A stretch of DNA of 64,000 nt from Castellaniella sp. MT123 (GCF_039614765.1 NZ_CP154879.1:1488001-1552000); one strand, 5' to 3'. Positions 36,974-48,351 are shown, counted from the stretch's first letter. The notes: generated by a model not told the origin, from the letters alone. Translations and numbers: made by a program.

Positions 36974-38962
36974 TCAGGCGGGCCCGCGTGCCGACCAGAG
37001 GTCGAGCACCTGTTGGACAACATCATCGATCCCGGCATGGGACGAATCGATCGTCACCGCACCCGCTGCCGCAACAAGCGGCGCATGTGCGCGATCCCGA
37101 TCCCGTGCATCACGGGCGCGAAGATCACTTAAAAGGTCGTCTAGATTAGCAGAAATTCCCTTGCCACTCAACTGCTTATGGCGCCTTCGGGCGCGCACGT
37201 GGACATCGGCGTCGAGGAAAATTTTCAGCGACGCATCGGGAAAGACGACGCTGCCCATATCCCGCCCGTCCGCGACCAGGCCCGGTGCCTGGCGGAATTC
37301 GCGCTGACGCGCGAGCAGCGCCTCGCGCACCGCCGGCCAGGCAGCCACTCGGGAGGCCAGATTGCCGATCTCTTCCTGGCGGATCCGCCTGGAGACGTCT
37401 TCGCCACCCATCAGGATGGCGCCGGACTCGAAACGCACGTCCAGGTCACGGGCCAGGCGTGCCGCCTGCCTTTCGTCGGATCCATCGCCGCCCGCCCCCA
37501 GGATGGCCAGCGCCGTGAGCCGGTAGAGCGCGCCGCTGTCCAGCGCGTGCCAGCCCAGATGCTCGGCCACACGCTGGGCGATGGTGCCCTTGCCCGAGGC
37601 GGTCGGCCCGTCGATCGTGATAACCGGCGCACCGGATGCATCCTGCAGCAGGCCCTGAAAATCCCTGAAATAGGCTGGATAAGTCTTGGCGACGCAGTCC
37701 GGATCCAGGATCGTGACAGGCACGGGACCGAACGCCGCCAGCGAAAAGCACATGGCCATCCGGTGATCGTCGTAGGTACGGATCTCGGCGGCCTGCCACT
37801 GCCCGGCCGTCAGCGGATGAACGGTCAGGCTGTCCTCGTCGGATTCCACATGGGCACCCAGACGGGTCAGTTCGGCATGCATGGCCGCGATCCGGTCCGT
37901 TTCCTTCACCCGCCAACTGGCGATGTTGCGCAGGCGGCAGGGGCCGTCGGCGTACAGCGCCAGGACGGCCGCCGTCATGGCCGCGTCCGGAATGAGATTG
38001 AAATCCCGGTCGAATGCCCGCAGACGCGCGCCGTCGGCCACCACCCCGCCCTGGACGACCACAGCGTCGGATTCGTAACGAACATCGGCTCCCAGGGCCT
38101 CGACGACTTCGGCGAAGGCCAGGTCGCCCTGGATGCTGTCGCGGCCCATGCCTTCGATGCGGATCGGCCCGCCGGCAATCGCCCCCAGCCCGAGAAAATA
38201 GGAAGCCGAGGAGGCGTCGCCCTCGATGCGGTAGCGGCCGGGACTGCGATAGCGGGCACCCGCCGGGATCGTGAAGCGATCCCAGCCCTCGCGCTGGACG
38301 GTGACGCCGAAACGCGCCATCAGGTTCAGCGTGATGAGGATGTAGGGTTTGGAAATCAGGGGCCCGTCCAGTTCGATCACGACGTCGCGGCCAGTACGCC
38401 CGGCGGCGACCGGCGCGGCCATCAGCAGCGCCGTCAGGAACTGGCTGGAGACCGAGCCGCGCACGCGGATCGGCTGATCCGGATGCAACGCGCCCTGCCC
38501 GATCCGCAGCGGCGGATAGCCGTCCTGCGTCTCGTATCCGACTGCGCAGCCCAGCCCCCGCAGGGCCTCGACCAGATCGCCGATCGGCCGCTCGTGCATG
38601 CGCGGCACGCCCGACAGCCGGTAGTCCCCGCCCATGACGGCCAGCACGGCCGTCAACGGCCGGAACGCGGTGCCCGCATTCCCCAGGAACAGGTCCGCCC
38701 GCCGTTGGGGCCAGATGCTCGAACCGGTCACGCGCAGCCCACCCGAATCCAGCGCATGCAGATCGACGCCCAAAGTCCGCAGCGCCGCGACCATCACACG
38801 GGTATCGTCGGAATCCAGCAGACCGTCGAGTTGGGTGGTGCCGTCGGCGAGCGCCGCCAGCAGCAGCGCGCGGTTGGAGATGCTTTTGGAACCTGGCAGG
38901 ACGACGGTTCCGCTCGCCCGGACAGACGGCTTCAGGGTCAAAAAAGGTGTTCGATCGTTCAT
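36974..38962 (-). CDS. aroA-cmk: Fused EPSP synthase / cytidylate kinase
   Basis: One continuous frame of 662 residues holds two complete enzymes. Residues 1 to about 440 are 3-phosphoshikimate 1-carboxyvinyltransferase ([65 protein letters not shown]). From about 445 the protein is cytidylate kinase ([20 protein letters not shown] as P-loop, [23 protein letters not shown]). The junction is [19 protein letters not shown]. The two genes are adjacent but separate in many relatives. The start overlaps tyrA by four bases, and rpsA follows after 107 bases. Confidence 0.95.
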   Translation of the reverse strand: MNDRTPFLTLKPSVRASGTVVLPGSKSISNRALLLAALADGTTQLDGLLDSDDTRVMVAALRTLGVDLHALDSGGLRVTGSSIWPQRRADLFLGNAGTAFRPLTAVLAVMGGDYRLSGVPRMHERPIGDLVEALRGLGCAVGYETQDGYPPLRIGQGALHPDQPIRVRGSVSSQFLTALLMAAPVAAGRTGRDVVIELDGPLISKPYILITLNLMARFGVTVQREGWDRFTIPAGARYRSPGRYRIEGDASSASYFLGLGAIAGGPIRIEGMGRDSIQGDLAFAEVVEALGADVRYESDAVVVQGGVVADGARLRAFDRDFNLIPDAAMTAAVLALYADGPCRLRNIASWRVKETDRIAAMHAELTRLGAHVESDEDSLTVHPLTAGQWQAAEIRTYDDHRMAMCFSLAAFGPVPVTILDPDCVAKTYPAYFRDFQGLLQDASGAPVITIDGPTASGKGTIAQRVAEHLGWHALDSGALYRLTALAILGAGGDGSDERQAARLARDLDVRFESGAILMGGEDVSRRIRQEEIGNLASRVAAWPAVREALLARQREFRQAPGLVADGRDMGSVVFPDASLKIFLDADVHVRARRRHKQLSGKGISANLDDLLSDLRARDARDRDRAHAPLVAAAGAVTIDSSHAGIDDVVQQVLDLWSARGPA

Positions 38963-39852
38963 GGCATTTGGCTGCGGCCACCCCAGAAGCGACGGGCCAG
39001 CGCGGATTGATCCAGCAGGGCTTCCAGAGTACCTGGATGCGTGTCGTCCTCGAGCGCCGCGCGCCAGATCTTCAGGACCTGCTCGAAGTCGTCGAGTTCA
39101 CGCAACACGGCTGCACGATTGGAAAAAAAGATGTCGCGCCAGACCTCGGGGGACCCGGCCGCGATGCGTGTGAAATCCCGAAAGCCCGTCCCCGCCAGGT
39201 TGAGCCGAGTGTCGGCGTCCTGAGTATGGACCACCTGCCCCATGTAGACCGCGGACAGGAAATGCGGCAGATGGCTGACGCTGGCCAGCGCCTGATCATG
39301 GGCGACCGGATCCATCAGCAGCACACGGGCACCACAGGCTTCCCAGATGCGGATCAGGCGATGCTGCACGGCGCCGGGCGTCTCGTCGAAGGGCGTCAGA
39401 ACGACCTTGCATCCGTGGTAGAGCAAGGGGTCGGCGGCTTCGGGGCCGGTCATCTCCGACCCGGCGACGGGATGCCCGGGGATGAATTGCGGATGGCGAT
39501 CCCCCAGGATATCCCGCGCCAGCCGGGCGACGTCGGACTTGGTGCTGCCCGCGTCCGTCACCAGTGTGCCGGGGCGCAGCAGCGGCGCCAAGGTCTTCAG
39601 GATGGCGGGCATGGCCCCGATCGGGGTCGCCAGAAAGATCAGATCGGCCTGGGCGGCAGCCTGACTCAGGTCGGCGACCTCGTCGATCAATCCCAGTTCG
39701 CGGGCACGCCGCAGCGATGCCGGCTGGCGCCCCACCCCCAGAACCCGCCCGACCTGTCCCACCCGACGCAAGGCGGCTGCGAAGGATCCGCCGATCAGGC
39801 CGGTTCCGACGACCGCCAGGACAGGGACCAGAGGGTCGGGAACACTGGTCAT
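38959..39852 (-). CDS. tyrA: Prephenate dehydrogenase
   Basis: TyrA (297 residues) converts prephenate to 4-hydroxyphenylpyruvate. The NAD loop is [15 protein letters not shown] (about 14-28). [36 protein letters not shown] and [12 protein letters not shown] form the active site, with the catalytic histidine in GHPVAGSE. There is no fused chorismate mutase or ACT domain. It overlaps hisC and aroA-cmk by four bases on each side. Confidence 0.94.
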   Translation of the reverse strand: MTSVPDPLVPVLAVVGTGLIGGSFAAALRRVGQVGRVLGVGRQPASLRRARELGLIDEVADLSQAAAQADLIFLATPIGAMPAILKTLAPLLRPGTLVTDAGSTKSDVARLARDILGDRHPQFIPGHPVAGSEMTGPEAADPLLYHGCKVVLTPFDETPGAVQHRLIRIWEACGARVLLMDPVAHDQALASVSHLPHFLSAVYMGQVVHTQDADTRLNLAGTGFRDFTRIAAGSPEVWRDIFFSNRAAVLRELDDFEQVLKIWRAALEDDTHPGTLEALLDQSALARRFWGGRSQMP

Positions 39853-40961
39853 GTGCCGAGAATATCCGACAGCGCCTCGACGAAGCGGGCATTTTCCTGC
39901 GGCAACCCGATGCTGACCCGCAGATGCTGCGGCAGACCATCGCCCGCCACGGGCCGGACGATGATGCCCCGGCGCAGCAGTTCCGTATTGATACGCGGCG
40001 CGTCGCCGACCCTGACCAGGACGAAGTTCGTGTGGCTGGGCACGAAATCCAGCCCGAGCGATTTGAACGCGCCCTGCAACTGGGCCCGACCATCACGATT
40101 CAACGCATAAGTGCGCGCCAGGAAATCGGTGTCGGCCAGCGCCACCCGTGCGGCCAGTTGCGCCAAGACATTGACGTTGAAAGGCTGGCGCACCCGGTTC
40201 AGCAAATCGGTCAGGGGCGGCTGGGCCAGTGCGTAACCCACCCGCAATCCGGCCAGCCCGTACGCCTTCGAAAAGGTGCGGGTCACGATCAGGTTGGGAT
40301 ATTCCTGAACCCACCGGGCGCTATCGACCCGTTCTGCCGGATCCAGGTAGTCGTCGTAGGCTTCGTCCAGCAGAACAGTCACGCGTTCGCCGTGACGCGA
40401 CCGCACGGCGTCCAGAAAGGCCTTGACCTGATCAGCCGGCACGTGGGTGCCGGTCGGGTTGTTCGGATTCGCAATGAACACCAGGCGGGTGTCATCGGCG
40501 ATCGCGTCCAGCATGGCGGGCAGGTCATGGCCGTAATCCCGGGCTGGCACCATCAGATGACGCGCGCCGCGCGCCTGGGTCGCCAGTCGATACACTGCGA
40601 ACGCATGCTGCGCGTAGACCGCCGATGTGCCCTCGTCCAGCAAGGCCAGCGAAGCCAGTTCCAGCAGGTCGTTCGAACCATTGCCCAGCGTGATCCAGCT
40701 GGCCGGCACGGCATGACGCGCGGAGAGATCGGCCTTCAGGTCAAAGCCGTTGGGATCCGGATAACGCCCCTGCAGGGTACCCGCCGCTTCGCTGAGCGCT
40801 TCGCGCACCCGGCCGGAGCAACCCAGCGGATTCTCGTTGGAGGCCAGCTTGATGATGCTGGCCGGATCCAGACCGAATTCCCGGGCGAGTTCCTCGATGG
40901 GCTTTCCCGGTTGATAGGGCGCGATTGCGCGGACGTGTTCAGGCGCCAGGGACTGAGTCAT
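39849..40961 (-). CDS. hisC: Histidinol-phosphate aminotransferase
   Basis: A 370-residue fold-type I aminotransferase. IKLASNENPLGCS binds substrate, FIANPNNPTGTHVP and LLDEAYDDYLDPAER hold PLP, and the Schiff-base lysine is in TRTFSKAYGLAGLRVGYALA near residue 237. Here, between pheA and tyrA, it may serve mainly as an aromatic aminotransferase in phenylalanine and tyrosine synthesis, as is common for HisC paralogues in such clusters. That role is inferred from position only. Confidence 0.92.
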   Translation of the reverse strand: MTQSLAPEHVRAIAPYQPGKPIEELAREFGLDPASIIKLASNENPLGCSGRVREALSEAAGTLQGRYPDPNGFDLKADLSARHAVPASWITLGNGSNDLLELASLALLDEGTSAVYAQHAFAVYRLATQARGARHLMVPARDYGHDLPAMLDAIADDTRLVFIANPNNPTGTHVPADQVKAFLDAVRSRHGERVTVLLDEAYDDYLDPAERVDSARWVQEYPNLIVTRTFSKAYGLAGLRVGYALAQPPLTDLLNRVRQPFNVNVLAQLAARVALADTDFLARTYALNRDGRAQLQGAFKSLGLDFVPSHTNFVLVRVGDAPRINTELLRRGIIVRPVAGDGLPQHLRVSIGLPQENARFVEALSDILGT

Positions 40962-40973
40962 GAAAGCATCACC

Positions 40974-42062
40974 TCATTGCCGGGGATAGGAACCCAGAAT
41001 TTTGAAAAAAGCGACTTGCTGGCGCAATTCGGCGAGGGCCTGGCTGACAGGCTCGTCCTGGTGGTGACCCAGCAGGTCGACGTAAAAGTAATATTCCCAC
41101 TGGCCGGTGCGGGCGGGTCGCGACTCGAACCGGGTCATGGAGACGTCGTGCCGCGACAACGGCGCCAGCATCTCGTAGACCGCGCCGGCTCGGTTGGGCA
41201 CCGCCAGGATCAGGCTGGTCTTGTCCCGCCCAGTCGGGCCGGCATCGTGGGGCCCCACCGCCAGGAAACGGGTCTGGTTCTGCGGATCGTCCTGAATGCC
41301 ATTGACCACAGCGCTCAGCCCCCAGGCCGCCGCCGCGGCATCGCCCGCGATCGCGGCACAAGCGGGATCGTCGGCGGCCATTCGGGCCGCCTGGGCGTTG
41401 CTGGCCACTGGCAGGCGCTCCAGCCCCGGATGGTTGCGGCTGAGCCATCCCTGGCACTGGGCCAGCGCCTGGGGATGTCCCAACACCTGCCGCACGCCTT
41501 CCAGGCCGCCGGTCAGGGTCAGCAGATTGTGATGGATGCGGATGGTGCGCTCGCCCAGGACTTTCAGCGAGGAATTGAGCAACAGGTCGAGACTGCGGTT
41601 GACCGCGCCCTCGGTGGAGTTTTCCACCGGCACCATGCCGACATCCGCCTGTCCGGCCTCGACCACGCGAAAGACCTCGTCGAACGAGTCGCAGCGCAGC
41701 CCGGTGATGGCCTGGCCGAAATGCTCGTAGGCCGCCTGTTCGGAAAACGAGCCCTGCGGCCCCAGAAATGCCACGGTCAGCACGCTTTCGAGCCCCCGGC
41801 AGGCGGAAATGATCTGTCCCCAGATCGCCGCCACCGCCGCCTCGGGAATCGGTCCCATATTGACCGACTGCAGGCGGCGGATGATCAGCGCCTCGCGTTC
41901 AGGCTTGAGAATGGGCCCGCTAGCATCGAATCGTTTTTTTACGTCGCCCACCTGCAGGGCAGCCTGGGCACGCTGATTCAGCAGCACCAGGATCTGCTCG
42001 TCGAGCGTATCGATCCGGGCCCGCAGAGGTTCGAGGCTGGACTTCAAGTCCTGATCAGCCAT
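40974..42062 (-). CDS. pheA: Chorismate mutase / prephenate dehydratase
   Basis: The bifunctional P-protein (362 residues). An AroQ chorismate mutase covers about residues 1-95 ([34 protein letters not shown]). The dehydratase domain has [31 protein letters not shown] and the NQTRFLAVG threonine motif. A C-terminal ACT domain has [20 protein letters not shown], the phenylalanine-sensing ESRP element, so feedback inhibition should be intact. It overlaps serC by eight bases. Confidence 0.96.
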   Translation of the reverse strand: MADQDLKSSLEPLRARIDTLDEQILVLLNQRAQAALQVGDVKKRFDASGPILKPEREALIIRRLQSVNMGPIPEAAVAAIWGQIISACRGLESVLTVAFLGPQGSFSEQAAYEHFGQAITGLRCDSFDEVFRVVEAGQADVGMVPVENSTEGAVNRSLDLLLNSSLKVLGERTIRIHHNLLTLTGGLEGVRQVLGHPQALAQCQGWLSRNHPGLERLPVASNAQAARMAADDPACAAIAGDAAAAAWGLSAVVNGIQDDPQNQTRFLAVGPHDAGPTGRDKTSLILAVPNRAGAVYEMLAPLSRHDVSMTRFESRPARTGQWEYYFYVDLLGHHQDEPVSQALAELRQQVAFFKILGSYPRQ

Positions 42063-43185
42063 GACGCGCCTCGAAATCCCGCAGGAAGTCGATCAGCACC
42101 TGAACACCCTCGAAGGGCATGGCATTGTAGAGGGACGCCCGCATGCCGCCGACGGCCTTGTGTCCCTTGAGCGCAAGCAGGCCGGCCGCTTCCGATTGCG
42201 CCAGGAAGGTGGCGTTGAGCGATTCGTCCCGCAGGAAGAAAGGCACATTCATGCGCGAGCGCACTGCCGGATGAATGCGGCTTTCATACAAGGACGATCC
42301 GTCCAGATAGCCGTACAGCGCAGCAGCCTTGCGCGTGCTGGCCACGTCCATAGCCGCCACGCCGCCGTTGCGCAGCAGCCATTTGAACACCAGCCCCGCC
42401 ATATAGATGGCGTAAGTCGGCGGCGTATTGAACATGGATTGCGCCCCGGCGACATTGGTATAGTCGAAGACCGAAGGGCAATGCGGCAAAGCATGGCCAA
42501 GCAGGTCTTTACGCACGAACACCAGCGTGACGCCGGCGGGGCCGGCATTTTTCTGGGCGCCGGCGTAGACTAGGCCAAGCTTCGAAAAATCGATGGACCG
42601 CGACAGGATGTTCGACGACATGTCGGCGACCAGCGGCACGTCCGGCGCGCCCAGGCTCGCCATGTCGGGCATTACCGCCTGCTCGACACCACCGATCGTC
42701 TCGTTGGCACACAGATGCAGATAGGCCGCATCGGGCCGCACGCGCCATTGATCCTGGGCCGGCAACCAGCACCACGCACCGTAGCGGCGGCCATCGAAAT
42801 CGGCTTCGGATTCAGCGGTGGCCGCGACGGCGATGTCGCCGTAGCGCTGCGCCTCGTTCCAGGACTTGCGCGCCCAATGCCCGCTGAGCACATAGTCGGC
42901 GCGGCCGCGTCCCGCGCGGCCGATCAGGTTCAGCGGAATCACAGCATTCTGCGCCGACGCGCCGCCCTGCATGAAAAGGACCTCGAAATCGTCGGGCACC
43001 GCCAGCAGCGCGCGCAGGTCGGCTTCCGCCTCGTCGCGAATGCGGCTGTAGTGCTTGCCACGATGGCTCATTTCCATGACCGACATGCCGCTGCCTTGCC
43101 AGTCGCACAAGTCGGCGGCGGCCTGTTGCAGGACTTCCAGAGGCATGGTCGAGGGGCCGGCCGCAAAATTCCACGGGCGATTCAT
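42055..43185 (-). CDS. serC: Phosphoserine aminotransferase
   Basis: SerC (376 residues) acts in serine and pyridoxal phosphate synthesis. It begins [17 protein letters not shown]. The PLP lysine is in [20 protein letters not shown] near residue 210, and [19 protein letters not shown] is family-typical. It lies 15 bases downstream of gyrA and overlaps pheA, so gyrA-serC-pheA-hisC-tyrA-aroA/cmk may be one transcription unit. Confidence 0.96.
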   Translation of the reverse strand: MNRPWNFAAGPSTMPLEVLQQAAADLCDWQGSGMSVMEMSHRGKHYSRIRDEAEADLRALLAVPDDFEVLFMQGGASAQNAVIPLNLIGRAGRGRADYVLSGHWARKSWNEAQRYGDIAVAATAESEADFDGRRYGAWCWLPAQDQWRVRPDAAYLHLCANETIGGVEQAVMPDMASLGAPDVPLVADMSSNILSRSIDFSKLGLVYAGAQKNAGPAGVTLVFVRKDLLGHALPHCPSVFDYTNVAGAQSMFNTPPTYAIYMAGLVFKWLLRNGGVAAMDVASTRKAAALYGYLDGSSLYESRIHPAVRSRMNVPFFLRDESLNATFLAQSEAAGLLALKGHKAVGGMRASLYNAMPFEGVQVLIDFLRDFEARHG

Positions 43186-43200
43186 GAAGGATCCTTAAGT

Positions 43201-45885
43201 TCAAGTCGAAGAAGAATCATTGGACGAGCCGGCAACATCGGGTGCCGCGCCGCCATCGGGGCCGGCCGCGCCCGAGGCGGGATCCGTGGCATCGCCGGAT
43301 TCGGAATCGTCCTCGTCCGCATCGCTTTCGGCGACCCGGCGCACGCCGGACAGGCGGCTGTCCTGATCGACATTGATCAGGGTGACCCCCTGGGTAGCAC
43401 GGCCCATCTCGCGGATCTCGGCGACCCGGGTACGAACCAGAACGCCGCCGGTCGTGATCAGCATGATCTCGTCTTCGGGCTGGACCAGCACGGCGCTGAC
43501 GACCTTGCCGTTGCGCGTCGAGGTCTGAATCGCGATCATGCCTTTGGTGCCGCGGCCATGGCGCGTATATTCGACGATGGAGGTGCGCTTGCCATAGCCA
43601 TTTCCCGTGGCCGTCAACACGCTTTGCGTTTCGTCTTCCGCAACCAGCAGGGCGATCACGGACTGGCTGTCATCCAGCGACATGCCGCGCACGCCGCGCG
43701 CCGTGCGACCCATCGGGCGCACGTCGTTCTCGTCGAACCGCACCGCCTTGCCGGCGTCCGAGAACAGCATCACGTCATGCTGGCCGTCGGTCAGTTCGGC
43801 ACCGATCAGGTAGTCGCCCTCGTCCAGGCCCACGGCGATGATGCCGGCCTTGCGCGGGTTGGAGAAGTCCGATAGCGGGGTCTTCTTCACGGTACCCCGC
43901 GACGTGGCCATGAAGACGTAATGATCGTCGCTGAAGCCCTTGACTGTCAGCACGGCGGTGATGGTCTCGCCATCGACCAGGGGGAACATGTTGACGATGG
44001 GGCGGCCACGTGAATTGCGCGAACCCTGGGGCACTTCCCAGACCTTCAGCCAGTAGACACGGCCACGATCGGAGAAGCACAGCAGATAATCGTGCGTATT
44101 GGCGATGAACAACTGGTCGATCCAGTCGTCATCCTTCATCGTGGTGGCCTGCTTGCCGCGCCCGCCCCGTTTTTGCGAACGATATTCGGACAGCGGCTGG
44201 CTCTTGATGTAGCCGCTACGCGACAAGGTCACCACCATGTCCATCGGGGTAATCAGGTCTTCGGTTTCCAGCTCGGTCGCGTTGAACTCGATTTCCGAAC
44301 GGCGCGGATCGGCGGCGCCGGAGAATTCCGCCCGGATGGCCTGGAGTTCGTCGCCGATGATGGTCGTGACGCGTTCCGGCCTGGCCAGGATGTCCAGCAG
44401 GTCGGCGATCGTGTCCATGATCTCGCGGTATTCGCCGACGATCTTGTCCTGTTCCAGGCCAGTCAGGCGCTGCAGGCGCATGTTCAGGATTTCCTGGGCC
44501 TGGACCTCGGACAGGCAGTACTGTCCATCGGACTGCAGGCCGTACTGTGGCTCCAGTCCTTCGGGACGGTAGGCTGTGCGCCCGCCGGAGGCGATGTTGG
44601 CGTCTGCACGGGCCAGCATTTCCCGGACCAGGGACGAATCCCAACTGCGTTCCATCAGGGCCTGACGCGCCACGGGCGGCGTCGGAGCGGCCTTGATGAT
44701 GGCGATGAAGTCGTCGATATTGGCCAGCGCCACGGCCAGGCCTTCCAGCACATGGCCACGTTCGCGCGCCTTGCGCAACTGGAAAATAGTGCGACGGGTG
44801 ACGACTTCACGGCGATGCTGCAGGAAGTATTCCACCATTTGCTTCAGGTTCAGCAGGCGCGGCTGGCCATCGACCAGCGCCACCATGTTCATGCCGAAAG
44901 TTTCCTGCAGCTGCGTGTTCTTGTAGAGGTTGTTCAGGACGACCTCGGGGACCTCGCCGCGTTTGAGTTCGATGACCAGGCGCATGCCGTCCTTGTCGGA
45001 CTCGTCGCGGATGTCGGAGATGCCCTCGATTTTCTTCTCGTTGACCAGTTCGGCGATGCGTTCCTGCAGGGATTTTTTGTTCACCTGGTAAGGAATGGCA
45101 TCGACCACGATGGCCTGCCGGTTACCGTGCGTGAGGTCTTCGAAATGGGTCTTGGCGCGCATGATGACGCGGCCGCGCCCGGTACGGTAGCCCTCGCGCA
45201 CGCCGGACATGCCGTAGATGATGCCGCCCGTCGGGAAATCCGGCGCGGGGATGCGCTCGATGAGCTCGTCGATGGTGCAATCCGGGTTGCGCAGGCAGTA
45301 CAGACAGCCTTCGACGACCTCGGATAGATTGTGCGGCGGAATATTGGTGGCCATGCCCACCGCGATCCCGGCGCTGCCGTTGACCAGCAGATTGGGCAAC
45401 CGCGACGGCAGCAGCAGGGGTTCCTGCTCGCTGCCATCATAGTTGGGGCCAAAATCCACTGTGTCCTGGTCGATGTCCGCCAGCAATTCGTGGGCGATCT
45501 TGGACAGCCGGACTTCCGTGTAGCGCATCGCGGCCGCGTTGTCGCCATCGATCGAGCCGAAGTTGCCCTGCCCGTCCACCAGCATGTAGCGCAGGGAAAA
45601 ATCCTGGGCCATGCGCACCATGGTTTCATAGACCGCCGAATCGCCGTGCGGGTGATATTTACCAATCACGTCGCCGACGATACGGGCGGATTTCTTGTAT
45701 GCCCGATTCCAGTCGTTGTTCAGCTCGTGCATCGCAAAGAGCACGCGCCGATGTACGGGCTTGAGCCCGTCGCGCACATCGGGCAATGCGCGTCCCACGA
45801 TCACGCTCATCGCGTAATCCAGATAACTGCGGCGCATTTCGACTTCGAGCGAAATGGGCAACGTCTCTTTGGCAAAGGATTCCAT
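43201..45885 (-). CDS. gyrA: DNA gyrase subunit A
   Basis: GyrA (894 residues) carries the DNA breakage-reunion domain and the wrapping C-terminal domain. The catalytic tyrosine is in [14 protein letters not shown] near residue 123. The quinolone region reads [18 protein letters not shown], with the usual Ser at the main resistance position and Glu at the second. The GyrA box QKRGGRGK begins the beta-pinwheel. The C terminus is an acidic, low-complexity tail of about 45 residues ending in serines. Confidence 0.97.
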   Translation of the reverse strand: MESFAKETLPISLEVEMRRSYLDYAMSVIVGRALPDVRDGLKPVHRRVLFAMHELNNDWNRAYKKSARIVGDVIGKYHPHGDSAVYETMVRMAQDFSLRYMLVDGQGNFGSIDGDNAAAMRYTEVRLSKIAHELLADIDQDTVDFGPNYDGSEQEPLLLPSRLPNLLVNGSAGIAVGMATNIPPHNLSEVVEGCLYCLRNPDCTIDELIERIPAPDFPTGGIIYGMSGVREGYRTGRGRVIMRAKTHFEDLTHGNRQAIVVDAIPYQVNKKSLQERIAELVNEKKIEGISDIRDESDKDGMRLVIELKRGEVPEVVLNNLYKNTQLQETFGMNMVALVDGQPRLLNLKQMVEYFLQHRREVVTRRTIFQLRKARERGHVLEGLAVALANIDDFIAIIKAAPTPPVARQALMERSWDSSLVREMLARADANIASGGRTAYRPEGLEPQYGLQSDGQYCLSEVQAQEILNMRLQRLTGLEQDKIVGEYREIMDTIADLLDILARPERVTTIIGDELQAIRAEFSGAADPRRSEIEFNATELETEDLITPMDMVVTLSRSGYIKSQPLSEYRSQKRGGRGKQATTMKDDDWIDQLFIANTHDYLLCFSDRGRVYWLKVWEVPQGSRNSRGRPIVNMFPLVDGETITAVLTVKGFSDDHYVFMATSRGTVKKTPLSDFSNPRKAGIIAVGLDEGDYLIGAELTDGQHDVMLFSDAGKAVRFDENDVRPMGRTARGVRGMSLDDSQSVIALLVAEDETQSVLTATGNGYGKRTSIVEYTRHGRGTKGMIAIQTSTRNGKVVSAVLVQPEDEIMLITTGGVLVRTRVAEIREMGRATQGVTLINVDQDSRLSGVRRVAESDADEDDSESGDATDPASGAAGPDGGAAPDVAGSSNDSSST

Positions 45886-45934
45886 GTATATGTCCGAAAC
45901 CTACAGGCGTGAAACAAGTGGGGGCCAATCGTTG

Positions 45935-45940
45935 ATTCTA
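45935..45940 (-). promoter_or_regulatory. gyrA: Extended -10 of gyrA
   Basis: Minus strand reads TGATAGAAT, an extended -10 (TG-n-TAGAAT) about 50 bases before the gyrA ATG. No good -35 is present at 17 bp. The 6-bp inverted repeat at 45950-45964 covers that position. Confidence 0.45.
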
Positions 45941-46175
45941 TCATTCACCCCGATGTCCCATCGGTTGCACCGGCTATCGGCGGTGAAACGTCGCCGCGAC
46001 TCTTTTATCCCACCAGACGTTGCAAAAATCCCACAGCCTGATGGCCTGGTCCCAGGAAATCGCGCCAAGTGCGCATACCTGAGCATCAACACTTAACTCC
46101 ACCGGGAAAAATGCCTTAAGATTTCGGCTAACACGCACCAAACCCAGCGCAATTCATAGTTTTCCAACTGGACAT

Positions 46176-46184
46176 TGCTATACT
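46176..46184 (+). promoter_or_regulatory. Extended -10 of the ompA-like gene
   Basis: TGCTATACT fits an extended -10 (TG-n-TATACT). Initiation would be near 46191, giving a leader of about 68 bases before ATG 46259. The -35 region is poor. Confidence 0.5.
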
Positions 46185-46258
46185 GGAATCGTTCTTTCGA
46201 GATGCGGCGGGGGTTCGCTGCGGTCACTTTCAAGCATCATGCTCAAACGAGGAGAAAC

Positions 46259-46828
46259 ATGAACAAACCCTCCAAAATCGCAATCGGACTCGCCATTGCT
46301 GCCATGGCTGCCGTGGGTACCGCGTCGGCTTCCGACAACGTGACCAACGTCGACGGTCACGTCTGGAAGGATGCCAGCGGCCAGAACTGCTGGCGCGATG
46401 CATTCTGGACGCCGGCCACCGCCGCTGAAGGCTGCGGCAAGCCCGTCGCCGAAGCCCCAGTCGTCGCCCCGACCGCCAGCAAGGTCGTCCTGAACGCCGA
46501 CACCTTCTTCGACTTCGACAAGTCCACGATCAAGCCCGAAGGCAAACAGGTCCTGGATCAGGTCGCCCAACAGGCCAGTTCCATCAATCTGGAAACCATC
46601 ATTGCCGTGGGTCATACCGACTCCATCGGTACGGTGGCCTACAACCAGAAACTGTCCGAACGCCGCGCCAACTCGGTCAAGCAATACCTGATCAGCAAGG
46701 GCGTCCCGGCTGACCGCATCTACGCCGAAGGCAAAGGCAAGAGCAGCCCGGTCGCTTCGAACAAAACCCGCGAAGGTCGCGCCAAGAACCGTCGCGTGGA
46801 AATCGAAATCGTCGGCACCCGCAAATAA
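46259..46828 (+). CDS. OmpA-family outer-membrane/peptidoglycan-binding protein
   Basis: A 189-residue secreted protein. The signal peptide ends at about residue 24 (VGTASASDN). A short Cys-containing segment follows (GQNCWRDAFW and AAEGCGKPV, possibly one disulfide), and then the OmpA C-terminal domain: FFDFDKSTIKPEGKQVLDQV, AVGHTDSIGTVAYNQKLSER, GKSSPVASNKTREGRAKNRR. Peptidoglycan-binding Asp and Arg are present. There is no beta-barrel, so it resembles the short OmpA proteins abundant in Bordetella and relatives. RBS GAGGAGA is strong, in keeping with high expression. Confidence 0.93.
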   Translation: MNKPSKIAIGLAIAAMAAVGTASASDNVTNVDGHVWKDASGQNCWRDAFWTPATAAEGCGKPVAEAPVVAPTASKVVLNADTFFDFDKSTIKPEGKQVLDQVAQQASSINLETIIAVGHTDSIGTVAYNQKLSERRANSVKQYLISKGVPADRIYAEGKGKSSPVASNKTREGRAKNRRVEIEIVGTRK

Positions 46829-46874
46829 TCCGGTTGGCCGCACGAGTCGCCCCGCCTCTGGCGGGGCGGGACCC

Positions 46875-46898
46875 AAGGCTCCGCGCGTGCGGGGCCTT
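46875..46898 (+). terminator. Probable terminator of the ompA-like gene
   Basis: AAGGCTCCGC (46875-46884) pairs with GCGGGGCCTT (46889-46898) through ten pairs including one G-U, loop GCGT, followed by GTTCATTT. A second stem CCCCGCC/GGCGGGG (46850-46866) lies just before it. Confidence 0.6.
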
Positions 46899-46919
46899 GT
46901 TCATTTCAGGATACCCATC

Positions 46920-47627
46920 ATGCAAACCGCCAACGTCGACCAGGCAGAACTCGACAAATTCAGCGCGCTGGCTTCCACCTGGTGGGATCCGCAAGGTGAA
47001 CTGAAAACACTGCACGACATCAACCCCCTGCGGCTGGACTGGATCCGCACCCAGGTGGGGACGTTGGCCGGCTGCCGGGTGCTCGATGTGGGCTGCGGAG
47101 GCGGCCTGCTGGCGGAGGCCATGGCGGCCGAAGGCGCGCAGGTGACGGGCATCGACCTGGCCTCCCAATCCCTGCAGATCGCCCGCCTGCACGGGCATGA
47201 ATCCGGCGTCCAGGTGCAATATCAATGCATCAGCGCCGAAGACTATGCCGCACAGCAGCCTGGCCAGTTCGATCTGGTGACATGCATGGAACTGCTGGAA
47301 CATGTGCCGGATCCCGCCTCGGTGGTGAACGCCTGCGCGCGTCTGGTGCGCCCGGGCGGGCTGGTGTGCTTTTCCACCTTGAACCGCAATCCCAAGTCCT
47401 TCCTGCTGGCAATCGTGGCTGCGGAATACCTGCTGCGCATGGTCCCCCGGGGCACGCACAGCTACGAACAGTTCATCACTCCCAGTGAACTGGCCTCGGC
47501 CGCACGCGCATCCGGCCTGGAAATCGCCGCGCTCAGCGGTATCCAGTATCAGCCGCTGACGCGGCTCTATCACTTGTCGGCGGACGCGGGTGTGAACTAC
47601 CTGATGGCCGCCCGCCGCCCGGACTAG
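46920..47627 (+). CDS. ubiG: Ubiquinone biosynthesis O-methyltransferase
   Basis: UbiG (235 residues) performs both O-methylations in ubiquinone synthesis. FSALASTWWDPQGELKTLH and INPLRLDWI form the N terminus, VLDVGCGGGLLAEAMA is the SAM site near residue 59, and TCMELLEHVPDP and STLNRNPKSFLLAI follow. ATG 46920 is the family start. The phosphoglycolate phosphatase gene follows after 21 bases, a pairing common in beta- and gammaproteobacteria. Confidence 0.95.
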   Translation: MQTANVDQAELDKFSALASTWWDPQGELKTLHDINPLRLDWIRTQVGTLAGCRVLDVGCGGGLLAEAMAAEGAQVTGIDLASQSLQIARLHGHESGVQVQYQCISAEDYAAQQPGQFDLVTCMELLEHVPDPASVVNACARLVRPGGLVCFSTLNRNPKSFLLAIVAAEYLLRMVPRGTHSYEQFITPSELASAARASGLEIAALSGIQYQPLTRLYHLSADAGVNYLMAARRPD

Positions 47628-47648
47628 GGCCTGCTCAGACTCATCCCC

Positions 47649-48332
47649 ATGCCGAACCACCTGATCCTGTTCGATTTCGACGGCACCCTGGCCGATACCG
47701 CTCCCGACCTGGCTGCCGCCGCCAACCGCCAGCGGCAGTATCGCGATCTGCCGCCGCTGCCCTACGAGGACTTGCGCCCCCATGCGTCCCAAGGCGCGCG
47801 CGGCCTGCTGAGAGCCGCGCTGGGCATGATGCCGGAAGACCCCGAATACGCCGCCACGCGCCAGCGGTTCCTGGATGACTATGCCCAGGCCATGCTGGTC
47901 CACACCTGCCTGTTTCCCGGCGTGGAGACGCTGCTGGATCGGCTGGCCAGACAGACCCTGGCCTGGGGAATCGTCACCAACAAGGTCGAGTCCCTGGCGC
48001 TCCCGATCGTACGCCATCTGGCGCTCGACACGCGCTGCACGGTGACTGTGGGGGGTGACACGACACCCTACACCAAGCCACACCCTGAGCCTCTGCTGCA
48101 TGCCGCCCGCCAGGCCGGCGTCAGCCCCGAACGCTGCATCTACATCGGCGACGATGCCCGCGACATCCAGGCGGGCAAGGCCGCCGGGATGGCGACCGTC
48201 GCAGCCGCTTATGGCTACTGTTCCCTGGATGACCCGGCGCGCTGGGACGCGGACGCCATCGCCCTGTCCCCCGCGGATCTGTGGCCGATCATCGAGCGCT
48301 GGGCTGTGCGCGATAGGATCCGGCAGCCGTAA
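47649..48332 (+). CDS. gph: Phosphoglycolate phosphatase (HAD family)
   Basis: A 227-residue HAD hydrolase. Motif I LFDFDGTLADTAPDLAAA is at the start, WGIVTNKVESLALPIV is motif II, the lysine is in TPYTKPHPEPLLHA, and YIGDDARDIQAGKAAGM is the acidic motif. Removes 2-phosphoglycolate, which arises from DNA repair. Cotranscribed with ubiG. Confidence 0.9.
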   Translation: MPNHLILFDFDGTLADTAPDLAAAANRQRQYRDLPPLPYEDLRPHASQGARGLLRAALGMMPEDPEYAATRQRFLDDYAQAMLVHTCLFPGVETLLDRLARQTLAWGIVTNKVESLALPIVRHLALDTRCTVTVGGDTTPYTKPHPEPLLHAARQAGVSPERCIYIGDDARDIQAGKAAGMATVAAAYGYCSLDDPARWDADAIALSPADLWPIIERWAVRDRIRQP

Positions 48333-48351
48333 ATTTTCTGCAAGGAACCAC

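Larger units (their letters stand above)
45886..46258. other. gyrA-ompA divergent intergenic region
   Basis: About 370 bases without a gene. The left part holds the gyrA promoter and a CCGATG-TCC-CATCGG inverted repeat at 45950-45964. The right part holds the ompA promoter. The middle (46000-46140) is moderately AT-rich and shows nothing else that I can support. Confidence 0.6.

Noticed and set aside
39564-42170. An 868-codon open frame on the plus strand over tyrA, hisC and pheA
   Set aside because: Antisense shadow; the minus-strand genes have intact catalytic motifs and overlapping starts and stops.
45983-46015. GTGAAACG with a following ATCCCA upstream of the ompA-like gene, resembling the ECF promoter
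   Set aside because: The second element matches CATCCAATG only in 5 of 9 bases and needs a 15-bp rather than 16-bp spacing; likely chance.
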